Part shown: piece by piece, positions 11,334 to 21,560 of the stretch
Position numbering within the stretch: position 1 is the first letter of the stretch
Layout: the number at the start of each line of letters is the position of its first letter
NCBI RefSeq assembly: GCF_002288925.2
Contig: NW_022098062.1
Location: 9,160,605-9,224,604 of the forward strand
Length of the DNA stretch: 64,000 nt
Direction: 5' to 3'
Source of the DNA: Delphinapterus leucas
Taxonomy: Eukaryota > Chordata > Mammalia > Artiodactyla > Monodontidae
Translations under genes and position numbers: made by a program
Notes under the pieces: model-generated
Databases searched by the model: none
The model's input: the letters and a program-made list of their open reading frames with translations, nothing else
Told to the model about the DNA's origin: nothing

Positions 11334-13014
11334 AAAAACTATATTAGAAAACAGAAATCAGTGGCACATTAAAAAGCTAATAACCAAGTAGAGTTTACTC
11401 CAGGAATTCAAAAATGACTATCAAAAAATCATTTTGTAATTCAGTATATTAAGAGATCAAAAGAAAAAAAATCTCATAGATCATTCTCATAGAAGCTGAA
11501 AAGACATTTGAGAAGCTCGTACCCATGCTTGATTTTTGTAAGGTGTCTTATAAAATAACAATGGATGGATACTCCCTTAACATGATAAAAGATATGCTTG
11601 GGCAATAACCACAAAAATGTTTAGTGTGGAAACACTGCAAGCATTCTCATAAAAGTCAAGAACAAGACAAAGACATACAATATTGCTACCACTACTTTAC
11701 AGTGTTCCAGTGGTGTAAGAATTGGAAAGGAGAAGGTAAAATTAGCATCATTTTCAGTTGATGTGATTAGTTACTTGGAAAAATCAAAATAACCGACTAA
11801 AAATGTTACAAACAATAAGAAGGTCGATTAAGTTGGCTGGTTATAAAATTAACATACCAAAATATATATAAAAACAACATAGAGGATATAATGGAAGAAA
11901 AATCCATTCATAATAGCAATGGAAGATCAGATACAGAGAATTAAACCAAGAAATGTAGACAATCTAGGAGGAAAAAACCCTGAAAACAGTATGAAGCACC
12001 AATAGAAGACTGGTATATGAAGATCAATGTCAAAAAATATGAAAACTCCCCTTATGTTAATGTATAGATTCAATATAATGTTGCCCCCAAATACCAACAG
12101 AGTTGGAATTTGCTTTTTAAATTTTGTTTGTTTGTTTATGTTTGCTCAGGTGTTTGAAGGAGGAGGACTTAAAAGATGATTCTCAAATAAATAATAACCT
12201 CTAGAAGCAAATAAGCAAGAACTACTAGAAAACTTGTTTTTTGAAGAAGAGTAATGAGTGGTAGAAGTAGGACCAGCCTTACCAGATATTAAAAGACATT
12301 GTGAAATGACAAAGCTGTAATAGTTAAAACACCATAGGACATGGTGTGAACAGATGGGCAAATCAATGGAACTGAAGAGACCCAAAGACACCCTTTCAAA
12401 GGGCAGAGGATAGAATTTTAAAATAAATGGCATTTAGCCACTGGACAGCCATTTGAGAAAGAAAAAAAGTAAAATTGGATCACTGGATCCCCATCTCACA
12501 CCTCACACCAAAAGCAACTCAAGAATAATCAAATATTTACATTTTTACAAAATGAAACTATAACATTCTAGAAAAAGTGGGAGAATTTTACAAATTCAAT
12601 TTGGAGTAGGATAGATCTTTCTAAATATGACCCCAAACTTTCAAAAAGTTGACTAATTTGACCGCATAAAAATCAAATTTACCTAGTTTGGGGCTGGTGG
12701 GGTGGGAAACAGCATAAACGAAGCCAAACAACAAATGACAAACTGGAAAAAACAATTTTTAAACCATATCACAAACAGTTAATTTTCTGGAAGGAGAAAG
12801 AACATCTATAAATCAATGAGAAATTGGGCAAAGGAGATGCTTCTCAAACACAGAAGAGACAGTGGCCCTCACCTGTAATAAGATAAATGTTAACATTATG
12901 ACACCATTTTTCACCTAACAGCTGATCAAAGACCAAAAGGTTCTAAATCCCTGTGTAGGAAAAAGTGTAGGGACACAGTTTTGTTTCTCTGTTTGTTTGT
13001 TTTGCTGGGAGAAG

Positions 13015-13143
13015 GATAATTCGATATCACCTCTATGGGGTTGTTACTTACTAGCTGGATGTTTGACCCTGGGCTAGTGTCTTACCCTCAGTCTCAGTAG
13101 CACACTCTCTTAGAATCATTTTCAGAATTAAAAGGACCTGTAT
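13015..13143 (+). repeat. MIR SINE fragment
   Basis: 'ttacttactagctggatg' then 'gaccctgggctagtgtcttaccc' follow the sense MIR core ('ctagctgtgtgaccttgggcaag'). It is cut on the right by the next SINE. Confidence 0.55.
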
Positions 13144-13344
13144 GGGCTTCCCTGGTGGTGCAGTGGTTGAGAGTCCGCCTGCCGATGCAGGAGACACAGG
13201 TTCGTGCCCCGGTCTGAGAAGATCCCACATGCGCGGAGCGGCTGGGCCCATGAGCCATGGCCGCTGGGCCTGCGCGTCCGGAGCCTGTGCTCCGCAAGGG
13301 GAGAGGCCCCAGCAGTGAGAGGCCTGCGTACCGCAAAAAAAAAA
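13144..13344 (+). mobile_element. CHR-2-like SINE
   Basis: Complete head to 'gcctgcgtaccgc' and A-run. TSD GACCTGTA at 13,136-13,143 and 13,345-13,352 (longer if one mismatch is allowed). Confidence 0.92.
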
Positions 13345-14995
13345 GACCTGTACACGTAAACAATCCCAGTACTCAGAGTAGTAATACTGCTCTCCTCACA
13401 GATTTGTCAAGTACCACCTCTGCCCTTGTTGACTCCAAGAGAATGTTCAGTCCACAGCCAAGGTTTTCAGAGCCTCTGTTCTCCGGGGAAGGGACTTTCC
13501 TCCTCCTAGCGCTGGAGGAGGGAACTGTTGTATCCTGGATGCCCAACCATGCCTGAGGAGGAGCAGAGGCCCAGCCCTCACAGGGGAGCCCAGGATTTGC
13601 CTCTTGAGTAATCGTCAGCCCAGTCTGGCAGCCATAAGCAATGGGCAGGCCCACAAAACCAGGTGTGGTGCAGCCTTTGGACTGTACTTTGAGGCTGCTG
13701 ATGTCCCCTCACTAGCCCAGATCCCCAACGGCTTGTTTCTAGTCCTACCCCCATCCCCATGAACCCGGGGCTGACTGAACCCTCTGGCCTCATCCCAGGT
13801 AGGAGAATGCATTGAAGCTCTGTTGAATGCCATGGCAACCACCTGCTGGAGGCCAGCCTCCCCATGCACCTCCTGACCAACCCCAGCACACACTCAGTTC
13901 TTGTTAGGGGTAGGTGAGCTGGTATGTACTTGATTTTAAGAGCCTGCTGGGTCCAGAACGCGGCTACTTCAGACAAAGGAGGTCTGGATCTGGATCCAGC
14001 CATGGCTGGAACTCACTGCGTCTATGAGCAGGTTGCTTCCCCTCCCTGAGCCCATAAAATGAAGGAGTAGGACTAATAACCTCTGTGGCGCCTTCCAGCT
14101 ATGACATTCTGGGGCTCTAGGATTTCCCCCAAGAGCCAGCCCTGGAGACCAGCAAGGCTGCTCTTTCTGGTAAGTTCCCCAGGGAAAGAAAAGGGAAGGG
14201 GGCCTTGTAAACTAACCCTGCAGGCCTGGATAGCAGGATGGATCCCTTCCTCTGTAAGAATCTTCATCTGGGAGAAGACCTTCCTCCATTCTCAACAGGG
14301 TATTCCATGGAAATTTTGACTGAGGCACCATGACACAATAAATGCCAACATACCAGTAGAAATGGCAGAGTAGATGTTCAAAACCCAGTTAGAAGCCTCT
14401 TCAGTCCACAAAGAGGATGCAAACGGTGTAGCATGTGGGCCTGGGGGGATGAGTTTGAGAAGCAGTTTTCTCGGGAAGAATTGCTATAAGTATTCACCCC
14501 CCCTTACCCAGGCAGGAGCAGTGGGAAGAAGGACCCAACCAGAGGGGACTTGCAAAGGAGCTTGATAAGGGTGCCCTGTGGCTTGAGGGGCCCAGGGGAC
14601 TGGTGTTTAGCTCCTGCCAGGGTATTAAGAAGCAAGAGAGCCAGGCCCATGAGCTGCTTTGGTGGCAGAGGAGCTCTGCTTCTGGGGTGGGAAGGCCTGC
14701 GCCCCTAGGATCTGTCAGAGACAAACGATGCTTCTGCATTTCCCCGCACCAGAAGTGGCTCCCGTGAGAGCTTTTCTGGAGCCATTTTGTGTCCTACACA
14801 AGGGGCACCTGGGAGGGCAACAGAACTCCGATATCGAGTAGACACCCCCTAGATTATAAACGGGGCGCTCTAGCGAGGGGATGAAAGCTGGAGGATGGCC
14901 CGTGTAAGGGCACTGCAATCAGAGAGGAGCCTTTGAGGAATCCACAAGAGAATGAGTCTGCTTCAAACATCTGTTCGGCCAAGAGAGCACAGGGC
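13345..14995. other. Unique sequence with one MIR fragment; no gene seen
   Basis: Includes a sense MIR-type piece at about 13,985-14,125 ('gcaggttgcttcccctccctgagcc', 'aaaatgaaggagtagg'). The rest is unassigned. Frames of up to 141 codons on both strands have no recognisable domain. Confidence 0.45.
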
Positions 14996-15560
14996 CATTG
15001 TGCCAGTTAGGTTTCCTCAGGAAAGTGGAGCTGCTCTGAGTAAGACGAAAAAGGGACTTATTATAGGGATTAGACTCCACACCATTGTGTTAGCTGGTGA
15101 AGGGGTCTGCTATCTGATGTTGAGCCTGAGGTCACTATAGGTCATGAAGCAAGGGAGGGGGAGGGCAAGGGCAGACCTGTCTCTCTGCACCTCCAACCCT
15201 GACCAGCTGCGGGAGGAGCTGGAGCCTCCGGTGACAGAGCCACACACACGCCTGGCCCAGGACTCAGAGAAGCTGAGCGGGAGACCCCGTGGGAGCTGCA
15301 ACCTGACCCTAATGTGGCCGCCAGGAGATCACTGACAATACGTGGGAGCTATGTGGCACCTGCGTCCCTGCACCAGCCTTCCCAGCACAACGGCTGCTGC
15401 TTTCCTCTGTCTTACAAATCTTGCCCAAATTTCTCTTGTGGTCCAGCCTAATCCAGAACCACTCAGGGAAGGAAATTCTGGGAAACTGAATTCTAACTGA
15501 GCTACGTTGATGTAGTACAAAATCACCGCAGCCACCTTCTGACAGCGTCATTCAGGTAAG
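14996..15560 (-). repeat. Possible LTR-like old repeat
   Basis: The left end ('caggaaagtggagctgctctg' after 'ggtttcctc') and 'acttattataggga' resemble antisense ends of mammalian LTR elements whose sense end reads 'tataataa...tctggagaaccctga'. The right boundary is arbitrary and the family was not recognised; it may be unique sequence. Confidence 0.3.
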
Positions 15561-15714
15561 CTCTTCTCCCGTCCTCAGCCTCCCTCCCTGCATTCCAGCA
15601 GCTCAGGGCTCAGCAGCCGGCAGTGGGGACCAAACTGGAAAAGGAAAGGAGGCTGAACCCATCTTTTGCTCCAGGGCAGGTGGCAGGACCCACCTCCCTC
15701 AGTACGCAACTAGA

Positions 15715-15925
15715 AATCAGTTGTTAGTCATCGAATCAACCCACACCATAAAGCATCTGGCAATTAACCTACCTAAAAATTCAAAGTACTTTTACAAAGA
15801 AAAATTATAAATGAATAGGGGTAAAACAGAAGACCTAAAGAAATGGAGAGAAATTTCCCCAAATCAATCTATAAACTCAATACAATCTTAAATAAAATTC
15901 CAGCAGGATTGTTAAACATTCGTTT
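15715..15925 (+). repeat. L1 ORF2 fragment
   Basis: Contains L1 ORF2 words in order: 'gacctaaagaaatggagag', 'actcaatacaatctt', 'aaaattccagcaggattgtt'. It belongs with the L1 piece from 16,211. Confidence 0.65.
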
Positions 15926-16030
15926 TTAGATTATTATGAATGAAGCTCAGTACCTTTTCTGTATATTTAGTTACTTCGTTATTTTGCTTCCTCCTTAGGG
16001 AACTGCCTATTTCTATGATTGCCTTCTTTC

Positions 16031-16388
16031 TGAAGGTTGCCTCCCAGAAGTGACGTGTCACTTAGGCTCACATTTCATTGTCCGAATCTAGTCATATAGG
16101 CACATTGAACTCCAGGTGGACACGGAAATGCAATTCTACCATTTTCTTGAAAGAGAAGAGAACTTTACTATTTGTGAACAGTCCTAATGACTACAATGAT
16201 CATTTTTAAAAAAGAAAACTGTAGCACTGGCACAGGAACTAGTAAACCAATGAAACAGAAGACAGAACCCAGAAATATACATATATATACACATATATAT
16301 ATATATGTTATATGTTTGTGTATTAGACTGGGCATATGATATGGTGAGATCATAAAGCACTGGGGACAAAGGTGGTTTGCTTAGTCAG
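16031..16388 (+). repeat. Composite segment, copy 1 of a local duplication
   Basis: The left part (to about 16,210) is the end of an old MER-type interspersed repeat ('ctcacatttcattgtccgaatc'). The right part is L1 ORF2 text ('agcactggcacaggaac', 'accaatgaaacagaag'), with an AT-dinucleotide stretch at about 16,275-16,310. The same junction recurs at 19,673-20,232. By eye the copies agree at roughly 85 percent or more, apart from the SINE and AT-rich gaps. Confidence 0.7.
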
Positions 16389-16479
16389 TACTGCTGGGAA
16401 AGCTGGCTTACCATATAAATGACAATGAAAACCCCAAGGTTACTGGGGTTTCTTGACTTGCTGGACACTTTATTAAAGT

Positions 16480-16868
16480 TCCAAATTTTTATCAGATGAT
16501 ATCACTTATAGGTGGAATCCTTAAAAATGATACAAATGAACTTATTTTAAAAGCAGAAACAGACTCACAGACATAGAAAACAAACTTATGGTTACCAAAG
16601 AGGAAAGGGTGGGGAAGGGATAAATTAGGAGTTTGGGATTAACAGATACACACTATTATATACAAAATAAACAACAAGGACCCACTGTATAGCACAGGGA
16701 ACTATATTCAATATCTTGTAATAACCTATAAAGGAAAAGAATCTGAAAAAGAATATATATATTATGTATATATATTAAAAATATATATGTATGTATATAA
16801 CTGAATCACTTTGCTGTACACCTGAAACATTGTAAATCAACTATACTTCAATTAAAAATTTTTTTCAA
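16480..16868 (+). mobile_element. L1 3' end (cetartiodactyl type, older)
   Basis: Ends in 'gctgtacacctgaaacattg' and 'aaatcaactatacttcaatt' plus A/T tail, the cetartiodactyl L1 3' UTR pattern. It includes 'actgtatagcacagggaac' and an AT-rich tract near 16,750-16,800. 5'-truncated, no frame. Confidence 0.85.
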
Positions 16869-16880
16869 AAAAAAGTTACA

Positions 16881-17185
16881 GGGACTTCTCTGGTGGCGCA
16901 GTGGTTAAGAATCCGCCTGCCATTGCAGGAGACAAGGGTTCGATCCCTGCTCCGGGAAGATCCCACATGCCACGGAGCAACCAAGCCCGTGAGCCAGAAC
17001 TACTGAGCCCACGTGCCACAACAACTGAAGCCCACACGCCGAGAGCCTGTGCTCCACAAAAAGAAGCTACCGCAATGACAGAAGCTCATGCACCGCAACG
17101 AAGAGTAGCCCCTGCTCGCCGCAACTAGAGAAAGCCAGCACGCAGCAACAAAGGCCCAACGCAGCCAAAAAAAAAAGAAAGAAAG
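16881..17185 (+). mobile_element. CHR-type SINE, long (CHR-1-like) form
   Basis: Head 'gggacttctctggtggcgcag', B-box-like 'gggttcgatccct', long body, A/AAAG tail. TSD AAAAAGTTACA at 16,870-16,880 and 17,186-17,196. It landed just behind the L1 3' end. Confidence 0.95.
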
Positions 17186-17429
17186 AAAAAGTTACAAAGT
17201 TTTTCCTGTCATGTTTATAAGGAATGTCTCTAAATTTGTTGATTGCCCTTAAATTCTGCTTATAGTGTGTGGGTATTTAGGAGTTTTATGCTTTTATGTA
17301 CTAGAGTTAAGCCTGTCAGTTTGTGTGTGTATGACTTCTTCCATTAGTTTTAAGGTTAGAAACAGAAATCAGATATTTATTCTATTTTTCTATGATTTAA
17401 TTTTTACAGTTAAATTCTTTGTTTTTGAG

Positions 17430-17558
17430 GTATAATTGACATGTAACACTACATTAGTTTCAGGTGTACAACATAATGACTCGATATTTGTATATATTGC
17501 TAAATGGTCACCACAAGTTAACATCCATCACCATACATAGTTATACAATTTTTTTCTT
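17430..17558 (-). repeat. Older L1 3' UTR, first part
   Basis: Antisense L1MA/L1MB-like 3' UTR ('ggtataattgacatgtaac', 'caacataatgactcg'). It is interrupted by the younger L1 and resumes at 18,355. Confidence 0.7.
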
Positions 17559-18354
17559 TTTTCTTTTTTTTAACATCTTTATTGGAGTATAATAGCTTTA
17601 CAATGGTGTGTTCGTTTCTGCTTTATAACAAAGTGAATCAGCTATGCATATACATATGTATCCCCATATCTCCTCCCTCTTGCATCTTCCTCCCACCCTC
17701 CCTACCCCACCCCTCTAGGTGGACACAAAGCACTGAGCTGATCTCCCTGTGCTATGCAGCTGCCTCCCACTAGCTATGTATTTTACATTTGGTAGTGTAT
17801 ATATGTTCATGCCACTCTCTCACTTTATCCCAGCTTACCCTTCCCCTTCCCCATGTCCTCAAGTCCATTCTCTATGTCTGCATCTTTACTCCTGTCCTGC
17901 CCCTAGGTTCTTCAGAACCAGTTGTTTTTTCCTGTTTTTTTTTTTAATTCCATATATATGTGTTAGCATACAGTATTTGTTTTTCTCTTTCTGACTTACT
18001 TCACCCTGTATGACAGTCTCTAGGTCCATCCACCTCACTACAAATAACTCAATTTCATTTCTTTTTATGGCTGAGTAATATTCCATTGTATATATGTGCC
18101 ACATCTTCTTTATCCATTCATCTGTCAATGGACACTTAGGTTGCTTCCATGTCCTGGCTATTGTAAATAGAGCTGCAATGAACATTTTGGTACGTGACTC
18201 TTTTTGAATTATGGTTTTCTCAGGGTATATGCCCAGTAGTGGCATTGCTGGGTCGTATGGTAGTTCTACTTTTAGTTTTTTAAGGAACCTCCATACTGTT
18301 CTCCATAGTGGCTGTGCCAATTTACATTCCCACCAACAGTGTAAGAGGGTTCCC
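17559..18354 (-). mobile_element. Young L1, 5'-truncated (3' UTR plus ORF2 end)
   Basis: On the + strand it starts with a T/C-rich tail and 'taacatctttattggagtat' and ends within ORF2. TSD of about 17 bp, TTATACAA followed by a T-run and CTT, at 17,541-17,558 and 18,355-18,371; the copies differ by one T. It is nested in an older L1 3' end of the same orientation. Confidence 0.9.
17886..18354 (-). pseudogene. L1 ORF2p C-terminal fragment
   Basis: A continuous frame encodes the last roughly 150 residues of L1 ORF2p, including the cysteine-containing start '[15 protein letters not shown]', 'GIYPEKT' and 'WIKKMWHIYTMEYYSAIK'. It lacks the endonuclease and reverse-transcriptase domains and cannot act. 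The open frame runs on upstream to 18,404 by chance, into the flanking L1. The intact frame suggests a fairly recent insertion. Confidence 0.9.
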
Positions 18355-18545
18355 TTATACAATTTTTTCTTGTTATGAGAACTTTTAAGATCTACTCTCA
18401 GCAAATTTCAAATATGCAATACAGGATTATTAACTACAGCCTCCATGCTGTAACTCCATCCCCATGACATATTTATTTTATAACTGGAAGTTCGTACCTT
18501 TTGACCCTCTTTGCTCATTTTGCTCCCCCCAACCCCCTACAGTTA
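18355..18545 (-). repeat. Older L1 3' UTR, second part
   Basis: Continuation after the nested L1 and its TSD: 'gagaacttttaagatctac', 'caaatatgcaatacagg', 'ttttataactggaagttcg'. It joins in order to 17,430-17,558. Confidence 0.7.
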
Positions 18546-18776
18546 ACTTCTTAATCCATATGAAATTTATTCTTCTTTTATATGTATCTGAATGTATGTC
18601 TGTCTTCCTCTTCCCACCTCCAACAGCTATCTAATTTTTCCCAGCATCTTTTATTTGTAACAAAGTGGATCATTTTGTATTAGCTTAACAGCTGGCATCA
18701 GAATTCCTCTTAGGGAAAAACTGTCACTATTTAGAAGATTCTCTTGATAAACATGGAATAAAAGGTGAACCCCCCG

Positions 18777-18986
18777 GGCTTCCCTGGTGGCGCAGTGGTT
18801 GAGAGTCCGCCTGCCGATGCAGGGGACACGGGTTCGTGCCCCGGTCCGGGAAGATCCCACATGCCGCGGAGCAGCTGGGCCCGTGAGCCATGGCCGCTGA
18901 GCCTGCGCGTCCGGAGCCTGTGCTCCACAACGGGAGAGGCCACAGCAGTGAGAGGCCCGCTTACCGCAAAAAAAAAAAAAAAAAAA
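18777..18986 (+). mobile_element. CHR-2-like SINE with 20-A tail
   Basis: Near-consensus copy: head 'gggcttccctggtggcgcag', body with 'gccatggccgctgagcctg', tail of 20 A. The TSD is imperfect (AAAAGGTGAACCCCCC left, AAAAAGCTGAATCCCC-type right). The long pure A tail suggests a late insertion. Confidence 0.93.
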
Positions 18987-19334
18987 AAGCTGAATCCCCT
19001 GAAGGCCCAAGTGACAGTGGCACCAAAATTTTAGATAAAGCCATTCTGAATGAGATTTAGAAGGAATGTACTTATTCACATAAAAGAAAGGGTGAGAGAG
19101 AATGAAAAAAAGAAGGGAAGATGGTGACAAAATGAGCCAGAAAGATGACAAGAGGTTGGAGTGAGTCAAGGTCAGTGGAGTATGTTGGAGACGTGGTACA
19201 GATACTTGTGCTTCAGAAGATGAGGCTTGCTGTGAAAACTAAATCTCTTTGCATTTCAGCAACATAAACCCCTCCCTCTTTTGCCATACTCCTGCTGAAA
19301 ACTTCCTGTATTGGTGGATTTTTTCCAGCTGGAA

Positions 19335-19485
19335 TTTCTTAGAAGATTGACAAACAAATTATAAAATGGAAGAACCGAAAACCACAGAGAACTAAGTAAA
19401 ATTTAAAAGAAGAACAGAAAGGAGGGACATGTTCTACCAGCTTTCGGAAACGGTACAGCCGTGGTCACTGTTTTTTTTCAGGACA
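19335..19485 (+). repeat. L1 ORF2 fragment left of copy 2
   Basis: 'gaagattgacaaacaaatta', 'aaaagaagaacagaaagg' and 'ctaccagctttcgg' follow L1 ORF2 in order and precede the MER-like insert. In L1 order this falls just after the 15,715-15,925 piece. Confidence 0.5.
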
Positions 19486-19672
19486 GGCTATATTTTGCTG
19501 CAGAAACAAAAACCTCCAAGTGCCATCGTTTAAAACAACCAAGGTCTGCTCCTCACTCATGTTGCATGTCCATCGAGGGTTGCCTGGAAGATCCAAGCTG
19601 ACAGCACCTACCTGGCTGGAACATTGCAGTTTGTCATAGTAGGGGGAAGGGAACATGATGACTTACACACCG
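19486..19672. repeat. MER-type interspersed repeat, left part
   Basis: 'ggctatattttgctgcagaa', 'ctcactcatgttgcatgtcc' and 'gcctggaagatccaagctg' match an old mammalian repeat whose next part is shared with 16.03 kb. Family name not recalled; LTR or DNA transposon. Confidence 0.45.
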
Positions 19673-20232
19673 GCTCTGAAAGCTGCCTCGCAAAAGTGAC
19701 ATGTGTCACGCTCACATTTCATTGTCCAAATCTAGTCACACAGCCACATGAAACTCCAGCTGGACAAGGAAATGCAATTCTACCACTTTCCTGAAAGAGA
19801 AGAACTTCACTATTTGTGAACAGTCCTAATGACTACAGTAATCATTTTTTAAAAAGAAAACTGTAGGGCTTCCCTGGTGGTGCAGTGGTTGAGAGTCCGC
19901 CTGCCGATGCAGAAGACACGGGTTCGTGCCCTGGTCCAGGAAGATCCCACATGCCGCGGAGCGGCTGGGCCCGTGAGCCATGGCCGCTGAGCCTTCGCGT
20001 CTGGAGCCTGTGCTCCGCAACGGGAGAGGCCACAACAGTGAGAGGCCCACGTACCGCAAAAAAAAAAACTGTAGCACTGGCACAGGAACTAACATACCAA
20101 TGAAACAGAAGAGAGAACTCAGGAAAAAAAAAGAAAAAAAAAAATATATGTTATGTGTTTCTGTGTGTCTTAGAATGGGCATATCATACGGTGAAATCAT
20201 AAACCACTGGGGAGAAAGATGGTTTGCTTAGT
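19673..20232 (+). repeat. Composite segment, copy 2 of a local duplication
   Basis: Same MER-type end joined to the same L1 ORF2 text as 16,031-16,388, up to 'ggtttgcttagt'. A CHR-2-like SINE at 19,867-20,064 splits it and is absent from copy 1, so that SINE came after the duplication. The AT tract of copy 1 is replaced by an A/AG-rich run at about 20,122-20,145. Confidence 0.7.
19867..20064 (+). mobile_element. CHR-2-like SINE
   Basis: Head 'ggcttccctggtggtgcag' through 'cccacgtaccgc' plus A-run. TSD AAAACTGTAG at 19,857-19,866 and 20,065-20,074. Confidence 0.95.
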
Positions 20233-21329
20233 GGGTAATCCGAAATCACTGGGAGACGGGCATCTGGAATTCACTCTCCTTCCTATAAGTCCAGAGTGGA
20301 TTAACCATGTATGGATGAATAGCAAGTTGGCTGGATGTAAGGCCACGTGCTGCCTCACATCCATAGGGTCAGGGCAGGACCACACCTGGGGATGCAGGAG
20401 CATCAGTTTACATTTGTCTCAGTGGCTCTTTCTGCCCCTGCATCGCTTTTCCCCTCCTTTCCGTGCCCTGCCCTTGGTGCTTCTGCCTGGAGAAGAGCAC
20501 TGAAGCGGGGCCTGCTCTAGGGCCAAGTCACCACGCCTACTCTGCTCTCAGCCCCCATACCTGTGGCATGAAATGTGAAAGCCCCTAAGACACATCTAAA
20601 TGCTGTGATTGATTCTATTCCCCTTCTCTGGTGTTTTCCCCCTTAAGGGGACGCGAGCAAATAAGTTATTCTAATGGTGCAGCAGTACATGTGGAGGGAA
20701 GAGTCTAAGGACCACAGTCTTCCCTACCTGACCTGGTCATCGGGCCTTGGGAGGCCAATCTACCCAATTCAGTGTGACCCTCTCCCACTTGCATGAATCA
20801 CTGCGGGCTGGACACAGAGGAGATGCCACATCTAGACTCTGCTCAAATTTTCCAGGTGTCATCCAGGATTCAGGCTATGGGAACCCTTATTATGCCTGAG
20901 GCCCTGGGGAAGGAGTGCCTGGACCTGGTGTGGGAGTGGGTCTGTCGTCCATCAGCCAGTCCATCCCTGGCTGCAGGCTCCTACAGCTCCCAGACTGAGA
21001 GACTGCTGAGCGCCCCACTCTGGGGAGCCCCATTCCCAACCCCAGACTGACCTCTCCTGGCCAGACCCCGCAAAGCAATTTGAAAGAGAGGGTGAGGAGT
21101 CATCGTGGGCTCATTGTTTTCTCGCCACCTACCCGCCAAAGAGGGGAGAAAGGGGACAGAGAGGAAATCAAAAGGAATACATTGACCCTCCCACCCTCCA
21201 GCTTCCTGCTTCTCCCCCCAGACTCCAGCTGTCGGCCTAAAATCACAAAGCCATTTCTCTCAAAACCCAGAGGAAAAAAAAAAGAGAGGAAAGCAAAGGG
21301 AAGGGAAGAGGCAGCAGCGAATTTCAGAA
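20233..21329. other. Unique sequence, no gene seen
   Basis: GC content rises here. No repeat was recognised and no coding signal stands out; a frame at 20,793-21,050 and a purine-rich run near 21,270-21,310 are unremarkable. Confidence 0.4.
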
Positions 21330-21560
21330 GGAGGGCTAATCTGTGCAGCGCCGGACAGCTGCATTTGCATAATGAAGTGTGCAGAGGATATTTGGCTCAT
21401 GTATTTTTTAGAAGGTTTAACTTTAATTTTATTTAGCCTAAGAAGGGCATGTCACTCAAACTCCGCTGGTCATTTATAAAAATATTTCAATTGTGTTTCC
21501 AAGGAGTTGTCTTTCTGGCCTAAGTGGCTGGTGCCCGAGGTTGCGAATGCTAATGCAGAG
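21330..21560. promoter_or_regulatory. Candidate conserved non-coding element with octamer motif
   Basis: Contains ATTTGCAT (POU/octamer) at 21,363-21,370 directly followed by AATGAAG, then 'ttaactttaattttattta', a TAAAAATATTT run and 'gcgaatgctaatgcag'. It is non-repetitive and sits in a zone empty of young transposons. Inference only; needs a mammalian alignment. Confidence 0.4.

Larger units (their letters stand above)
5180..12985 (+). mobile_element. Decayed L1M-type LINE, split by later insertions
   Basis: AT-rich, A-rich + strand with L1 words in the correct order: ORF1-like text about 6,825-7,140, endonuclease-side ORF2 text about 8,150-8,900, then reverse-transcriptase-side text at 9,300-9,660, 11,049-11,150 and 11,349-12,130, and ORF2 C-terminal side text to 12,985. 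No frame is intact. Later insertions occupy 6,393-6,738, 7,561-7,967, 9,662-11,048 and 11,152-11,333. The 5' limit is uncertain, since 5,180-6,200 could be 5' UTR or unrelated. It resembles L1MC-L1ME/HAL1 in age; the subfamily was not determined. Confidence 0.7.
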
